64,000 nt of DNA from Kangiella sp. HZ709 (GCF_009674675.1 NZ_WKJC01000001.1:1-64000); one strand, 5' to 3'. Positions 1-8,963 are shown, numbered from the stretch's first letter. Notes: generated by a model from the letters alone, not told the origin. Made by a program: numbers and translations.

Positions 1-115
1 TTGGCGACCATAGAGAGTTGGAACCACCTGATCCCTTGCCGAACTCAGAAGTGAAACGACTCATCGCCGATGGTAGTGTGGGGCTTCCCCATGTGAGAGT
101 AGGTCATCGCCAAGC
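1..115 (+). rRNA. rrf: 5S ribosomal RNA (5' end at or just outside the window edge)
   Basis: The sequence follows the bacterial 5S pattern, including CCGAACTCAGAAGTGAAAC in the first half and GATGGTAGTGTGGGG in the second. The terminal helix is visible: the opening TTGGCGACC pairs with GGTCATCGCCAA near positions 102-114. One to three 5' bases may lie before the window. This is the distal end of an rRNA operon. The 16S and 23S genes are not in the window. Confidence 0.95.
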
Positions 116-125
116 GCTTATTTAA

Positions 126-156
126 AAAAGCTCACTATTTAGTGAGCTTTTTTTTT
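126..156 (+). terminator. Rho-independent terminator of the rRNA operon
   Basis: A hairpin AAAGCTCACT / AGTGAGCTTT is followed by a long T run. It lies about 10 bases after the 5S gene and closes the rRNA transcription unit. Confidence 0.9.
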
Positions 157-175
157 ACGTTTTAATTATAAAAAG

Positions 176-205
176 TTTATCCATACAAGCATTTGTTTGT
201 ATAAT
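176..205 (+). promoter_or_regulatory. Candidate sigma-70 promoter for the lipoprotein gene
   Basis: A perfect TATAAT lies at 200-205, with a weak -35 (TTTATC, 176-181) 18 bases upstream. A start site near 212 would leave a leader of about 25 bases before the ATG at 236. The -10 is good and the -35 is poor. Confidence 0.45.
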
Positions 206-235
206 CCCACACCTCTAAATTTACTGGTTAATAAG

Positions 236-694
236 ATGAAAAAAATTATTGTTATTTTGGCTTTACTAATTCAAGCTGCCATTATCTCTGGTTGTTCAGT
301 AGTTCAAGCAACGTCAGGCGAAACCAAAAAAGATCTATCCGTATTAGAAGTAGGTACTGACAGGTTTAAAGTTGTTTCTGAGCTGGGTTCTCCTGTATTT
401 ACAGAAAAGAATGAAGATGGAAAGACAACTGACCTATTCAAATTTATCCAAGGTAATAGTGCTGGTTCAAAAGCTGGTAAAGGTTTCTTATACGCGTTAG
501 CAGCTGTTGGAACTTTAGGTTTGTCCGAACTTGTAACAAGCCCATTGGAAGGTGCTATTGGCGAAGGTGGCGAGATGCAAGTTAAAGTCAGCTATGATGA
601 AAATAATAAGGTAGATGATGTATTAGTTTTAAGTGACGGTCGCTGGGTTAAAACAGGCGATTTAAAACAAGCTGACGAAGAAGAGAATAAATAA
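236..694 (+). CDS. Small outer-membrane-type lipoprotein, function unknown
   Basis: The protein has 152 residues. The ATG at 236 is preferred over the upstream in-frame start at 197 because it opens a typical lipoprotein signal: MKK, a hydrophobic core, then the lipobox ISGC. The 197 start would put 13 odd residues before it. After the lipid-anchored Cys comes a soluble region of mixed strands. The part with 'VLEVGTDRFKVVSELGSP' followed by 'VKVSYDENNKV' loosely recalls SmpA/OmlA-like small lipoproteins. A glycine/alanine-rich hydrophobic stretch (GKGFLYALAAVGTLGL) sits in the middle. The gene stands alone between the rRNA terminator and its own terminator. The specific role is unknown, and the lipoprotein call is firm. 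Confidence 0.8.
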   Translation: MKKIIVILALLIQAAIISGCSVVQATSGETKKDLSVLEVGTDRFKVVSELGSPVFTEKNEDGKTTDLFKFIQGNSAGSKAGKGFLYALAAVGTLGLSELVTSPLEGAIGEGGEMQVKVSYDENNKVDDVLVLSDGRWVKTGDLKQADEEENK

Positions 695-730
695 CAGCAT
701 TGTTAATTTATAGCTAAGTGCTTCTTCTAT

Positions 731-764
731 AAAAAGGGCTCATCGAAAGGTGAGCCCTTTTTTA
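731..764 (+). terminator. Rho-independent terminator
   Basis: The hairpin AAAAAGGGCTCA / TGAGCCCTTTTTT lies about 37 bases after the lipoprotein stop and is followed by T-rich DNA. Confidence 0.85.
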
Positions 765-853
765 TATTTATTACATTATAACTTTAGCTAGTTAGCATAC
801 TGTTGAAGATAATGTTATTTTATAGCTATTCAAAAATTAAAAAATAACCAAAC

Positions 854-1594
854 ATGGTAAAGCAAATTACTTCCGAAATTAGTTGGGAAGAGTCGGAGTT
901 AGCCAAGCTTCCTACAGAAGATGGTTTTCGTATGCGAGGGTTAGAAACCACTCGATTAGACACTTTAATAGATGCTGGTTTTGCTTTTGTGTTAACGTTT
1001 CTGGCAATTTCGCAGGATACTCTTCCAACCTCTTTTACTGAGCTTAAAGAGAGCCTTAATTCGGTCCCTGCTTTATTTCTTAGTTTTTTAATCTTAATGA
1101 TTTTTTGGTTAGATCATCGCCGTTGGAGCAGACGTTATGGGATTGAAACTAAAACCAGCATATATCTAAGTACGAGCCTGCTTTTTGCACTTTTAATTTA
1201 TATTTTTCCTTTAAGAATGATATTCGAAAGTATGTTTGACTTCTTAACTGACGGAGCCTTGTCCTTCAACTTTACTATTGAAACAGATATGGATGCACGG
1301 CACTTTTTTGCTCTATACGCAGCAGGGTTTTTATTAATGTCTATAATTGTAGCGGCTTTGTATCGAGTAGCTATTGGAAGAAAGGACGCTTTAAGACTCA
1401 GTCAGAAAGAATTGCATGATACAAAGGGGATTTACCATCGGTGGTTGTTAGGGTGCCTATTTGCAATCATTTCATTAACTCTATCCTATACTTTGCCAAT
1501 GCAATATATCAGTTTAGCAGGATTTATATTGCTAGGTTTATTTATAGCTCAATACATTTACACTGTTGTTCACCGTAAAATGGAACCAAGTTAA
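854..1594 (+). CDS. TMEM175/DUF1211-like integral membrane protein
   Basis: The protein has 246 residues and about six transmembrane segments. After a soluble N-terminal tail of about 30 residues, the first membrane segment begins 'RLDTLIDAGFAFVLTFLAIS'. This resembles the opening of bacterial TMEM175 (DUF1211) potassium channels, whose signature is an FSDGVFAI-like motif. The Phe-Ser-Asp part is degenerate here (LIDAGFAF), so channel function is not assured. A later 'FWLDHRRW' in the second segment also fits the family pattern of an aromatic and His after TM2. The gene shares one base with the next start (TAATG), which suggests translational coupling to the M61 peptidase. Confidence 0.65.
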   Translation: MVKQITSEISWEESELAKLPTEDGFRMRGLETTRLDTLIDAGFAFVLTFLAISQDTLPTSFTELKESLNSVPALFLSFLILMIFWLDHRRWSRRYGIETKTSIYLSTSLLFALLIYIFPLRMIFESMFDFLTDGALSFNFTIETDMDARHFFALYAAGFLLMSIIVAALYRVAIGRKDALRLSQKELHDTKGIYHRWLLGCLFAIISLTLSYTLPMQYISLAGFILLGLFIAQYIYTVVHRKMEPS

Positions 1595-3417
1595 TGATTC
1601 ACTATCAGATCAAAGCGATCAATCCAAATGCTCACTTATTTGAAGTAACTCTCACCATTTCAAGTCCTACTCCCAGCGGTCAGGTTTGTCATTTGCCCAA
1701 TTGGATACCTGGTAGTTACATGATCCGTGATTTTGCTAAACATCTTCAGTGGATTAGTGCGGAAGGAAATGGTAAAAAAATCCCCTATAAACAACTGGAT
1801 AAGTCAACTTGGGAATTTGAGCCATGCGATGGGGAGTTAATCATCACTTATCAAGTGTATGCATGGGACTTGTCGGTTCGCGGTGCGCACTTGGATCAAA
1901 CGCATGGATTTTTTAATGGCACTAGTGTTTTCTTAGCTGTTAAGGGGCAAGAAGAATCCGTCCATCAAGTTGAGATTATTAAACCGGATGGTGAGCAGTT
2001 TAAAAACTGGCGCGTGGCTACTGGTTTAGAAATCACAGGTGGTACTAAAGAATTCCAATTCGGAGTTTATCAAGCTAATAGTTATGATGAACTAATTGAC
2101 TGTCCTGTAGAGATGGCTGACTTTGAAGTTATCAATTTTGATGCTTGTGGCGTTCCGCATCACATGGTGTTAACTGGACGTTTTGGGAAGCTCGATTCTG
2201 AACGATTAAAAAATGATCTGATCAAAATTTGCGAGCATCATATTCGATTTTTTGCTGAACCTGCGCCCATGAATCGGTATGTTTTTATGACTTATGTTTT
2301 AGGTAATGGTTTTGGTGGTTTGGAGCATCGAAACTCAACCGCTTTGCACTGTAGTCGTGAAGATTTGCCTTTGCTATTCGATAACCCGGATAAAGTTAAA
2401 AAAAATTATCAGACGTTTTTAGATTTATGTTCCCATGAATATTTCCATACTTGGAATATTAAGCGCATAAAACCAAGTGCTTTTGTGCCCTACGTTACAG
2501 AACAAGAATCCTATACAGATCTGCTATGGGCTTTTGAAGGGATCACTTCTTATTACGATAGCTTGGCTTGCGTACAAGCAGGTGTTATTAGCCCTGAAAA
2601 TTATTTAACGGCACTCGCTAAGACTATAACTTCTGTAAGGCGTTCAAAAGGACGGTTGATCCAATCAGTTACAGACTCAAGTTTTAATGCCTGGACTAAG
2701 TATTATAAGCAAGATGAGAATGCGCCAAATGCCGTAATTAGTTATTACACTAAAGGCGCCTTAATTGCTTTTTGTTTGGACTTTTTAATTCGGCAGAAAA
2801 CTGCTCACAAACAAACACTGCAAGATGTAATGCAGTATCTATGGTTTAACTTTGGGGCCAAAGGCATAGGTATTGAAAATGATACTATTCAAAATTATGT
2901 TCTAGAGCTTTGTGGTGCAGAAAACCAAAAAGGTATCATGGAATTTTTTGATAAAGCTTTATATTCTACCGAAGAGTTAGACCTTGAAACTCCACTTGCT
3001 GCGCTTGGTCTTAAGCTTAATTATCAAGCCAGAACAAAAAAAACTGACCGAGGTGGTTTTTCAGAAGAGTTTAAGGCCGCAAAAACAAAAGTAGGGTTAG
3101 GGATTGAGTACACTAGTGCAGCGCTGGGGATAAAGGTGAAAAATGTTTACCTAAATAGCTCTGCAAGCGATTCTGGTATCTCAGCGGGAGATCAGCTGAT
3201 CAGTTTTCATGGTTTAAAAATTAACTCTTCGAATATTGAGCAAAATTTAAGCATGATGCAAGCTGGTGAAACAGTTGAGATTTTGGGCTTTAGGCGAGAT
3301 GAATTGATGAAATATAATCTAAAGCTTGCGAAAGCAGAAGATGATACTGCCTATATCAGTTATAGTAACGGCAGTCCTAACGAATTATTAAAAAGCTGGT
3401 TAAATATAGATTCATGA
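1594..3417 (+). CDS. M61 family glycyl-aminopeptidase-like metalloprotease with PDZ domain
   Basis: The protein has 607 residues. An N-terminal beta-rich region (about 1-170) precedes the catalytic domain. The zinc motif HEYFH lies at about residues 281-285, followed by the third-ligand region FEGITSYYD about 30 residues later. A C-terminal PDZ-like domain (about 500-585, 'SASDSGISAGDQLISFHG') fits M61 architecture. No signal peptide is obvious, so the enzyme may be cytosolic. M61 enzymes release N-terminal glycine or alanine or act on small peptides, and the physiological substrate here is unknown. The start overlaps the upstream stop by one base, and the end overlaps xthA by four bases (ATGA). 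Confidence 0.9.
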   Translation: MIHYQIKAINPNAHLFEVTLTISSPTPSGQVCHLPNWIPGSYMIRDFAKHLQWISAEGNGKKIPYKQLDKSTWEFEPCDGELIITYQVYAWDLSVRGAHLDQTHGFFNGTSVFLAVKGQEESVHQVEIIKPDGEQFKNWRVATGLEITGGTKEFQFGVYQANSYDELIDCPVEMADFEVINFDACGVPHHMVLTGRFGKLDSERLKNDLIKICEHHIRFFAEPAPMNRYVFMTYVLGNGFGGLEHRNSTALHCSREDLPLLFDNPDKVKKNYQTFLDLCSHEYFHTWNIKRIKPSAFVPYVTEQESYTDLLWAFEGITSYYDSLACVQAGVISPENYLTALAKTITSVRRSKGRLIQSVTDSSFNAWTKYYKQDENAPNAVISYYTKGALIAFCLDFLIRQKTAHKQTLQDVMQYLWFNFGAKGIGIENDTIQNYVLELCGAENQKGIMEFFDKALYSTEELDLETPLAALGLKLNYQARTKKTDRGGFSEEFKAAKTKVGLGIEYTSAALGIKVKNVYLNSSASDSGISAGDQLISFHGLKINSSNIEQNLSMMQAGETVEILGFRRDELMKYNLKLAKAEDDTAYISYSNGSPNELLKSWLNIDS

Positions 3418-4223
3418 AAATAGTAACCTTTAACATTAATAGTGTAAGAACTCGCGTTCATCAAATTGAAGCCTTAGTAGAAAAACATGATCCTGATATT
3501 ATTTGTTTACAGGAAACTAAAGTACATGATGATATGTTTCCATTTGACGACTACAAACATCTGGGGTACCACATGGATATACATGGCGGCAAAGCACACT
3601 ATGGAGTAGCAACTTTTAGTAAGCAAAAGCCGATTCAGGTTGAGAAGGGCTTCCCAAACGATCCAGATGATGCGCAGCGTAGAATGATCATTACAAGCTA
3701 CCAATACGGTGACGAAAAATTAAAAGTTCTTAATGGTTATTTTCCACAAGGAGAGAATCGCTCCCACCCAACAAAATTTCCTTACAAAGAAAAGTTTTAT
3801 GCGGATTTAAATCAATATTTAGATCAACATGATTTTAATACTCGTACTATCGTATTAGGCGATATCAATATTTCACCGACGGACATGGACATAGGAATTG
3901 GTGAGCCCAACCGAAAGCGTTGGCTAAGAGAAGGCAAGTCGAGTTTCTTACCTGAGGAAAGAGAGTGGTTGGCAACTATGATGTCAAAAGGTTTGATTGA
4001 TACTTACCGCACCATTAATCCTGAGGTTGATGACAAATTTAGCTGGTTTGATTATCGTTCGAAAGGTTTTGATAGAGAGCCAAAACGGGGATTACGAATT
4101 GATTCTGTATTTGCTTGCGAATGGCTAAATCAAAGAGTTGTAGCATCTGATATAGATTACGAAATACGTGGAATGGAGCGTCCTTCTGATCATGCTCCTG
4201 TTTGGACCGAGTTCAAACTTTAG
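3414..4223 (+). CDS. xthA: Exodeoxyribonuclease III
   Basis: The 269 residues are the standard length. The protein belongs to the endonuclease/exonuclease/phosphatase fold. It has 'MKIVTFNINSVRTR' at the start, the metal-binding Glu in LQETK (about residue 34), GDINISPTDMDIG (catalytic Asp and Asn, about 145-157) and the C-terminal SDHAP motif. XthA cleaves at abasic sites and has 3'-5' exonuclease and 3'-phosphatase activity in base excision repair. The start overlaps the M61 gene by four bases, so it is probably translated from the same mRNA. Confidence 0.95.
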   Translation: MKIVTFNINSVRTRVHQIEALVEKHDPDIICLQETKVHDDMFPFDDYKHLGYHMDIHGGKAHYGVATFSKQKPIQVEKGFPNDPDDAQRRMIITSYQYGDEKLKVLNGYFPQGENRSHPTKFPYKEKFYADLNQYLDQHDFNTRTIVLGDINISPTDMDIGIGEPNRKRWLREGKSSFLPEEREWLATMMSKGLIDTYRTINPEVDDKFSWFDYRSKGFDREPKRGLRIDSVFACEWLNQRVVASDIDYEIRGMERPSDHAPVWTEFKL

Positions 4224-4229
4224 GCAATA

Positions 4230-5081
4230 TTAGGCGCTAGCAATAGCGCCTTTATCAACACCCTCAAAGGCTTTAACTGTTATTTCTGAGTTAGGTTCTA
4301 AAAGTTTTATTTGTTTTGCAATATGATTGGCAATTAACTCAACCGTGGAATCATTCTTCATCAAGTGACAATTATCTTTGGCAATGGTCAAAGCAAAGAA
4401 GCCTTGTTCGCTATGGTAATCAAAGTGGTAGTAGTCTTTCCCTTCAATAGTTATTTCTTTAGTTAAATCTTCTTCCGTAGCAATATAAATATCAGTCCAT
4501 TTCTCTGCCCAGATTTTTTCTAAATCAGCACTTCTGATATTGTCTTTGAATATTTGAATTTGCGAACGATGGCCATGAGCAATACGCTGACAGTCGCCCA
4601 AATGCTTCTTTAATCCATGAGCATAGTGGTAATAGGCACCATCAATAGCTTCAGTGGATAGATTAAGTTCAATCTTAGTGACATTTGTTGGAACTACTTC
4701 TTTACAAGCTTCAATTAAAACTTCCGAAACAGCATCCATGGTTACCGTTTGAGTATCAAGCAAAACTACAGCTTCCGGAGGAGACTGGTGTCTATACCAG
4801 CGATTATTTTGATCTTTAATTTCAAGAAGTAGTGAATCGCTTTCTTGGCTTCTATTGAAATTTTCATAATTTGCTGGCACTACGAATTTGTGATCAACGG
4901 AATTATCGATAGCGATCTTGATTTGCTTTTTGACATCGCCAAAATCAAAAACCATTCCTTGTTCATCCAGGTCGCCATGCAGCACTATATCGACGATCCA
5001 GCTTTCTCCAACAATACCCCGTTCAATATCAAAGTAGGCGAAGTCAATCACCGTTAATTGATCCACAAATAAAGCTGCCAT
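4230..5081 (-). CDS. Two-domain 6-pyruvoyl-tetrahydropterin synthase/QueD-like protein
   Basis: The 283 residues are about twice the length of a normal QueD (about 120). Two PTPS-like halves are visible. The first (about 1-110) keeps the core 'FDFGDVK' and 'DHKFVVP' but lacks the usual AAH and HGH zinc histidines. The second (about 140-283) has a His-rich 'YYHYAHG', a Cys in GDCQR and the HGH zinc pair, then a late Glu in 'VKAFEG'. The active-site parts thus appear split over the two halves. The family makes 6-carboxy-tetrahydropterin for queuosine or related pterins. folE, the upstream pterin enzyme, is 12.5 kb away. The reaction of this variant is not certain. Confidence 0.75.
   Translation of the reverse strand: MAALFVDQLTVIDFAYFDIERGIVGESWIVDIVLHGDLDEQGMVFDFGDVKKQIKIAIDNSVDHKFVVPANYENFNRSQESDSLLLEIKDQNNRWYRHQSPPEAVVLLDTQTVTMDAVSEVLIEACKEVVPTNVTKIELNLSTEAIDGAYYHYAHGLKKHLGDCQRIAHGHRSQIQIFKDNIRSADLEKIWAEKWTDIYIATEEDLTKEITIEGKDYYHFDYHSEQGFFALTIAKDNCHLMKNDSTVELIANHIAKQIKLLEPNSEITVKAFEGVDKGAIASA
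4232..4254. terminator. Short hairpin between convergent xthA and the QueD-like gene
   Basis: AGGCGCTA / TAGCGCCT forms a perfect 8-bp stem with a 4-base loop, followed by a weak TTTA. It lies within the last codons of the minus-strand gene and 8 bases after the xthA stop, so it could end xthA transcription. The T tract is short. Confidence 0.45.
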
Positions 5082-5170
5082 AGTAAAAAGTTTGGCTAAT
5101 GATTCATAATTGGCGATAATTATAGCATAATCGCTTTAAACCAAACGATGTTTATCGGACAGAAAAAAGC

Positions 5171-6181
5171 ATGAATCAAAAATACCACGTTTTCTCTTTA
5201 GGCAATGCCTTAGTGGATGTTGAAATTGAAATTACTGCTAAAGAATTAGATCGCCTTTCAATAGAAAAAGGAGTGATGACCCTTGTTGAAGAAGAACGAC
5301 ATGACTATTTGTTGTCAGAACTTCATGGCAAAGCTCATCACAGAGCATCAGGAGGCTCGGCCGCTAATAGTATTTTTGCTTTAGCTCAATTAGGCGGCAA
5401 GGGTTATCACTGTTGTAAAGTTGCAAATGATGAGGCTGGGCAGTTTTATGCATCAGACCTAAATCAAGCAGGCGTTGATAATAATATTGCCACTTTAAAA
5501 GATAACACTGGTATTACCGGCAAATGTTTAGTGATGGTGACCCCGGATGCCGATAGAACTATGAATACTTATTTGGGTATTAGTAGCGAGCAGCAAGCTG
5601 ATGATCTTGATACAGAGGCTCTAGCTAATAGTGAATTTTTATATATTGAAGGCTATTTAGTTACCAGTGAATCAAATCATAAAACGGCTCTTAAAGCTAA
5701 AGAAATTGCGCGAGAAAAAGGCGCTAAGATTGCTTACACCTTGTCGGATCCTAATATGGTTAAGTTCTTTAAGCCGCAAATTGAGCAGGTTTTAGATGGC
5801 GGTGTTGAGCTCCTATTCTGTAATGAGGATGAAGCGTTAGAATTCACTCAAACGAGTAGTTATTCTGAAGCTCTAGAGCAGCTTAAGAGTTTAGCCCAGC
5901 AAGTAGTGATTACTTTAGGAGAGCGTGGTGCAGTTTATTTTGATGGTAAAGAGTTACATCAAATTGATGCTTTTGAGGTTAAAGCAATTGATAGTAACGG
6001 CGCTGGTGATATGTTTGCAGGGGCTTTTTTGTATGCTTTAACTCAAGGCTATTCTGCAGCAAATTGCGGTAAACTAGCTAGCTTTTGCTCTTCTTATTTA
6101 GTAACTCAATTTGGTCCAAGATTAAAAGGCGGTGCTATTGAAACTATCCAAAACTTTAATCAAGAGTTACAAGCTAGTTAA
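5171..6181 (+). CDS. PfkB-family kinase, adenosine-kinase-like
   Basis: The protein has 336 residues. It shows the N-terminal ribokinase signature 'SLGNALVDVEIE', the GG motif region 'ASGGSAANSIFALAQLGG' (about residues 58-75) and the C-terminal catalytic signature DSNGAGDMFAGAFLYAL (about 275-291) with its base Asp. The overall sequence resembles the bacterial 'adenosine kinase' group of sugar/nucleoside kinases. The substrate (adenosine or another ribonucleoside or sugar) cannot be fixed from sequence. It overlaps sixA by one base. It is divergent from the QueD-like gene across a 90-base AT-rich gap. Confidence 0.88.
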   Translation: MNQKYHVFSLGNALVDVEIEITAKELDRLSIEKGVMTLVEEERHDYLLSELHGKAHHRASGGSAANSIFALAQLGGKGYHCCKVANDEAGQFYASDLNQAGVDNNIATLKDNTGITGKCLVMVTPDADRTMNTYLGISSEQQADDLDTEALANSEFLYIEGYLVTSESNHKTALKAKEIAREKGAKIAYTLSDPNMVKFFKPQIEQVLDGGVELLFCNEDEALEFTQTSSYSEALEQLKSLAQQVVITLGERGAVYFDGKELHQIDAFEVKAIDSNGAGDMFAGAFLYALTQGYSAANCGKLASFCSSYLVTQFGPRLKGGAIETIQNFNQELQAS

Positions 6182-6633
6182 TGATTATAAGAATCATGCG
6201 TCATGGTGATGCCCCATTGATCAGTGGGCAAAGGCAACTGTCAGATACAGGTATAGCAGAAGCTGGTGCTATGGCGCAATGGTTAAGTTCGAGGCAGTCT
6301 TTTCAGGCAATGCTGGTCAGTCCATTATTAAGAGCGCAACAAACAGCCAATGAAATAGAGAGCGTTACTAAGTCTCAATACATAAGATTAGATGAAAATC
6401 TTTTAAAGCCAGAATCTGATCCTAGAATAGCTACCAGTTACTTCGAGGCCTTAGAGTATTCATCGATTTTATTGGTTAGTCATATGCCATTGGTGGTTAA
6501 TTTATTAGAAGCTTGGCTGCCAGGGCAAGGTCGTTATTTCCCAACAGCTGCCGTCGCAGAATTAGAAATATCTGAACGAGGCGTTAAGCTATTGTCGTTT
6601 ACCAGTCCTGCGAACATCGATAGTTCGCTTTAG
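6181..6633 (+). CDS. sixA: Phosphohistidine phosphatase SixA
   Basis: The protein has 150 residues. The histidine-phosphatase signature MRHGDA sits at residues 6-11 with the catalytic His. The second catalytic region is 'SPLLRAQQTA' (about 48-57), and a later His in 'LLVSHMPLV' (about 101) completes the active site. SixA dephosphorylates phosphohistidine proteins; in E. coli it acts on phosphotransfer proteins. It is coupled by one base to the upstream kinase gene. sixA, prmB and epmC also lie in the same region of the E. coli chromosome, which supports the assignment. Confidence 0.9.
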   Translation: MIIRIMRHGDAPLISGQRQLSDTGIAEAGAMAQWLSSRQSFQAMLVSPLLRAQQTANEIESVTKSQYIRLDENLLKPESDPRIATSYFEALEYSSILLVSHMPLVVNLLEAWLPGQGRYFPTAAVAELEISERGVKLLSFTSPANIDSSL

Positions 6634-6695
6634 ACACTGGATATTTTTAGTTATTGAAGTTAGCATGATGCATCAAGAATAAAAGAATAAACCTT

Positions 6696-7466
6696 TTGCA
6701 AAAGCCAGTATTAAATCCTTCCGCTTCAAAATTTAGAATAATTCCAATTTTGATTTATTCATTCTGGGTTACCTTTGTAGGTTCTATCAAAACTGTATTT
6801 CATGGTGTTTTTCTTCATAGGAATAATATAACAAAATCTCGCCAGAAGATTGATGGAGTTACTACTCAGTGGGGAACTAGAATCATTAATTCTGCAAAAG
6901 TTGATTGGGAACTTATAGGCGATTTAGAATCACAAATTCCAAAGGATAGAGCTGTAATTTTGATGTGTAACCATGCTTGTGCCTATGATATTCCATTAGC
7001 TTTTGCATCCATTCCAGGTTCAATTCGGATGATTGCAAAAAAAGAGCTATTTAAAATCCCTATTTTATCAAGAGCTTTAAAATCTGGCGAATTTCTCTCC
7101 ATCGATAGACAAAATCGATCTCAAGCGATTGAAGATTTGAAGTTTGCCCATGAAAAAATGAAAAGTGGCATTAGGATATGGATGTTTCCTGAAGGGACTC
7201 GTTCTGAAGATGGTTCTTTAAAACCTCTGAAAAAGGGTGGTATTCGATTAGCCATTGATACTAACGCAATTATTATTCCCATTGTAATGCAGGACATACA
7301 ACATATATTACCTAATAAAAAATGGTTAAAAATGCGGCTTGGGCAAAAGGTTAAGATTAAGATTGGTGAAGCGATTGATTGTAAAGAATATAGCTCTGCC
7401 GATCGTCATAACTTGACCGAACTGGTGTATAATCGAATGAAACAACTGCTTGATGAGCGCTCTTAG
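6696..7466 (+). CDS. plsC: 1-acyl-sn-glycerol-3-phosphate acyltransferase (PlsC type)
   Basis: The protein has 256 residues and a TTG start. No in-frame ATG lies near, and the two upstream ATGs run into stops. An N-terminal membrane segment (IIPILIYSFWVTFVG) is followed by the acyltransferase catalytic motif NHACAYD (about 92-98, pattern HxxxxD) and FPEGTRSEDG (about 164-173), which binds the glycerol phosphate. The enzyme acylates lysophosphatidic acid in phospholipid synthesis at the inner membrane. Several plsC-like paralogues are common in gammaproteobacteria, so this may be an accessory copy. Confidence 0.87.
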   Translation: MQKPVLNPSASKFRIIPILIYSFWVTFVGSIKTVFHGVFLHRNNITKSRQKIDGVTTQWGTRIINSAKVDWELIGDLESQIPKDRAVILMCNHACAYDIPLAFASIPGSIRMIAKKELFKIPILSRALKSGEFLSIDRQNRSQAIEDLKFAHEKMKSGIRIWMFPEGTRSEDGSLKPLKKGGIRLAIDTNAIIIPIVMQDIQHILPNKKWLKMRLGQKVKIKIGEAIDCKEYSSADRHNLTELVYNRMKQLLDERS

Positions 7467-7509
7467 TGTATTTAGCGGAGTCGCAAATACCTGAGTCAAT
7501 GAGAAGCCG

Positions 7510-8415
7510 ATGGATAAATATCAAAACGCCGCAAAAAATTTAAAAACCATTACAGACTTTATCCGCTTTGCTGCAAGTGAATTTGAAAAGTCAGAGCTAT
7601 TTTTTGGTCATGGTACTGATAATGCTTGGGATGAGGCAGTAGCAATAGTATTACAAATGTTAGAACTGCCCAATGATTATCCCGTGGTTATGTTCGAAGC
7701 AAGGCTATTACAAGAAGAAAGAGAACATATAGCAAGCGCGATTAAGTCTAGAATAGAAGAGCGCAAGCCGCTGGCCTACATTACCAACAAAGGCTATTTT
7801 GCCGGCATTGAGTTTTATGTTGATGAGCGGGTATTAGTGCCGCGTTCTCCTATCGCTGAATTAGTAGAAGCTCAGTTTAACCCATGGTTGATTTCTGACG
7901 AACCTCGAATATTGGATCTGTGTTGTGGTAGCGGTTGTATTGGAATAGCTTGCGCCGCTTATATGCCTGATTCAGAAGTGGTTGTTTCAGACATTTCAGT
8001 TGATGCTTTGCAAGTGGCCCAGCAAAATATCGATCAGGCAGGTTTTTATCCTAGAGTTCAAGCACTTGAGTCAGATATATTCTCAGCTATGCGAGACATG
8101 AAGTTTGATTTAATTGTTTCTAACCCACCTTATGTTGATGAAGACGATTTATCAGATATGCCTGCTGAGTTTTTTCATGAACCAGAAATTGGTTTAGGTT
8201 CTGGCAGTGATGGTTTAGAACTTACTCGTAAGATCCTTCAGCAAGCTGCGGAGTTCTTAACTGAGCATGGTGTATTAATTGTAGAAGTCGGTAACAGTTG
8301 GCCGGCTCTGCAAGAACAGTTTTCTCAAGTTCCCTTTACTTGGTTAGAGTTTGAACGCGGTGGCGATGGTGTTTTTCTACTAACTAAACAACAATTGGAA
8401 GAGCATTTCAGTTAG
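7510..8415 (+). CDS. prmB: Ribosomal protein uL3 glutamine N5-methyltransferase PrmB
   Basis: The 301 residues fit the family. The N-terminal helical substrate domain (about 1-100) contains 'ERKPLAYITNKGYFAG'. The SAM-binding motif is 'ILDLCCGSGCIGIA' (about 136-149), and the catalytic SNPPYVDE lies at about 206-213. The sequence after it, 'DMPAEFFHEPEIGLGSGSDGLE', is characteristic of PrmB rather than PrmC. The enzyme methylates a glutamine of ribosomal protein L3. The RBS GAGAAG is well placed. epmC follows after two bases. Confidence 0.92.
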   Translation: MDKYQNAAKNLKTITDFIRFAASEFEKSELFFGHGTDNAWDEAVAIVLQMLELPNDYPVVMFEARLLQEEREHIASAIKSRIEERKPLAYITNKGYFAGIEFYVDERVLVPRSPIAELVEAQFNPWLISDEPRILDLCCGSGCIGIACAAYMPDSEVVVSDISVDALQVAQQNIDQAGFYPRVQALESDIFSAMRDMKFDLIVSNPPYVDEDDLSDMPAEFFHEPEIGLGSGSDGLELTRKILQQAAEFLTEHGVLIVEVGNSWPALQEQFSQVPFTWLEFERGGDGVFLLTKQQLEEHFS

Positions 8416-8417
8416 CG

Positions 8418-8963
8418 ATGTCAGAGCCTTGCGTCTATCAGTTAGCAGATGCCTTTAACGAGGAGTTTAGTTCGATACAGGTAGAGTTATCGCCCGGCGC
8501 TAACGAACCCTTTTATCGTGCTCCTATTAATAATAAAAATCAAACCAAGGCGACCATTTTTTCCAATCAAGATTTTTTTTCAAGTGCTCTGCACGAAATC
8601 GCTCATTGGTGTGTTGCAGGTGAAAAGAGGCGTTTGTTAGATGATTATGGTTACTGGTATGCTCCCGACGGTAGGAATGATGAGCAGCAAGCCGAATTCT
8701 TCGCGGTTGAAGTTAAACCGCAAGCATTAGAGTGGGCTTTTCATTTGGCGGCAAAGAAACCTTTTCAATTTAGTTTAGATAATTTAAATTCGACAGTATG
8801 TGAGCAACAAATTGTACAATTTAAACAAAATGTTCATGCTCAACTATCATGGTATTTTCAGAATCAATTTCCAACAAGAGCGTTGCAAATGATTCAATTG
8901 TTATGTCAAAAATATAATTCGAACCAACCCATAGTGTTACCAAAACAAATTCCAAATGGATAA
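8418..8963 (+). CDS. epmC: Elongation factor P hydroxylase EpmC (YfcM)
   Basis: The 181 residues match the family length. A HEIAHW motif at about 58-63 provides metal ligands, and the segments 'GYWYAPDGRNDEQQAEFFAVEVKPQALEW' (spread over about 80-108) are typical of YfcM/EpmC. EpmC hydroxylates the beta-lysylated lysine of EF-P. The lysyl-transfer enzymes EpmA and EpmB are not in this window. The gene lies two bases after prmB and overlaps the next gene by eight bases, so all three are probably co-translated. Confidence 0.9.
   Translation: MSEPCVYQLADAFNEEFSSIQVELSPGANEPFYRAPINNKNQTKATIFSNQDFFSSALHEIAHWCVAGEKRRLLDDYGYWYAPDGRNDEQQAEFFAVEVKPQALEWAFHLAAKKPFQFSLDNLNSTVCEQQIVQFKQNVHAQLSWYFQNQFPTRALQMIQLLCQKYNSNQPIVLPKQIPNG

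Noticed and set aside
1-160. tRNA or second rRNA gene near the 5S
   Set aside because: Only the 5S and its terminator are present. No cloverleaf sequence was found between 115 and 236.
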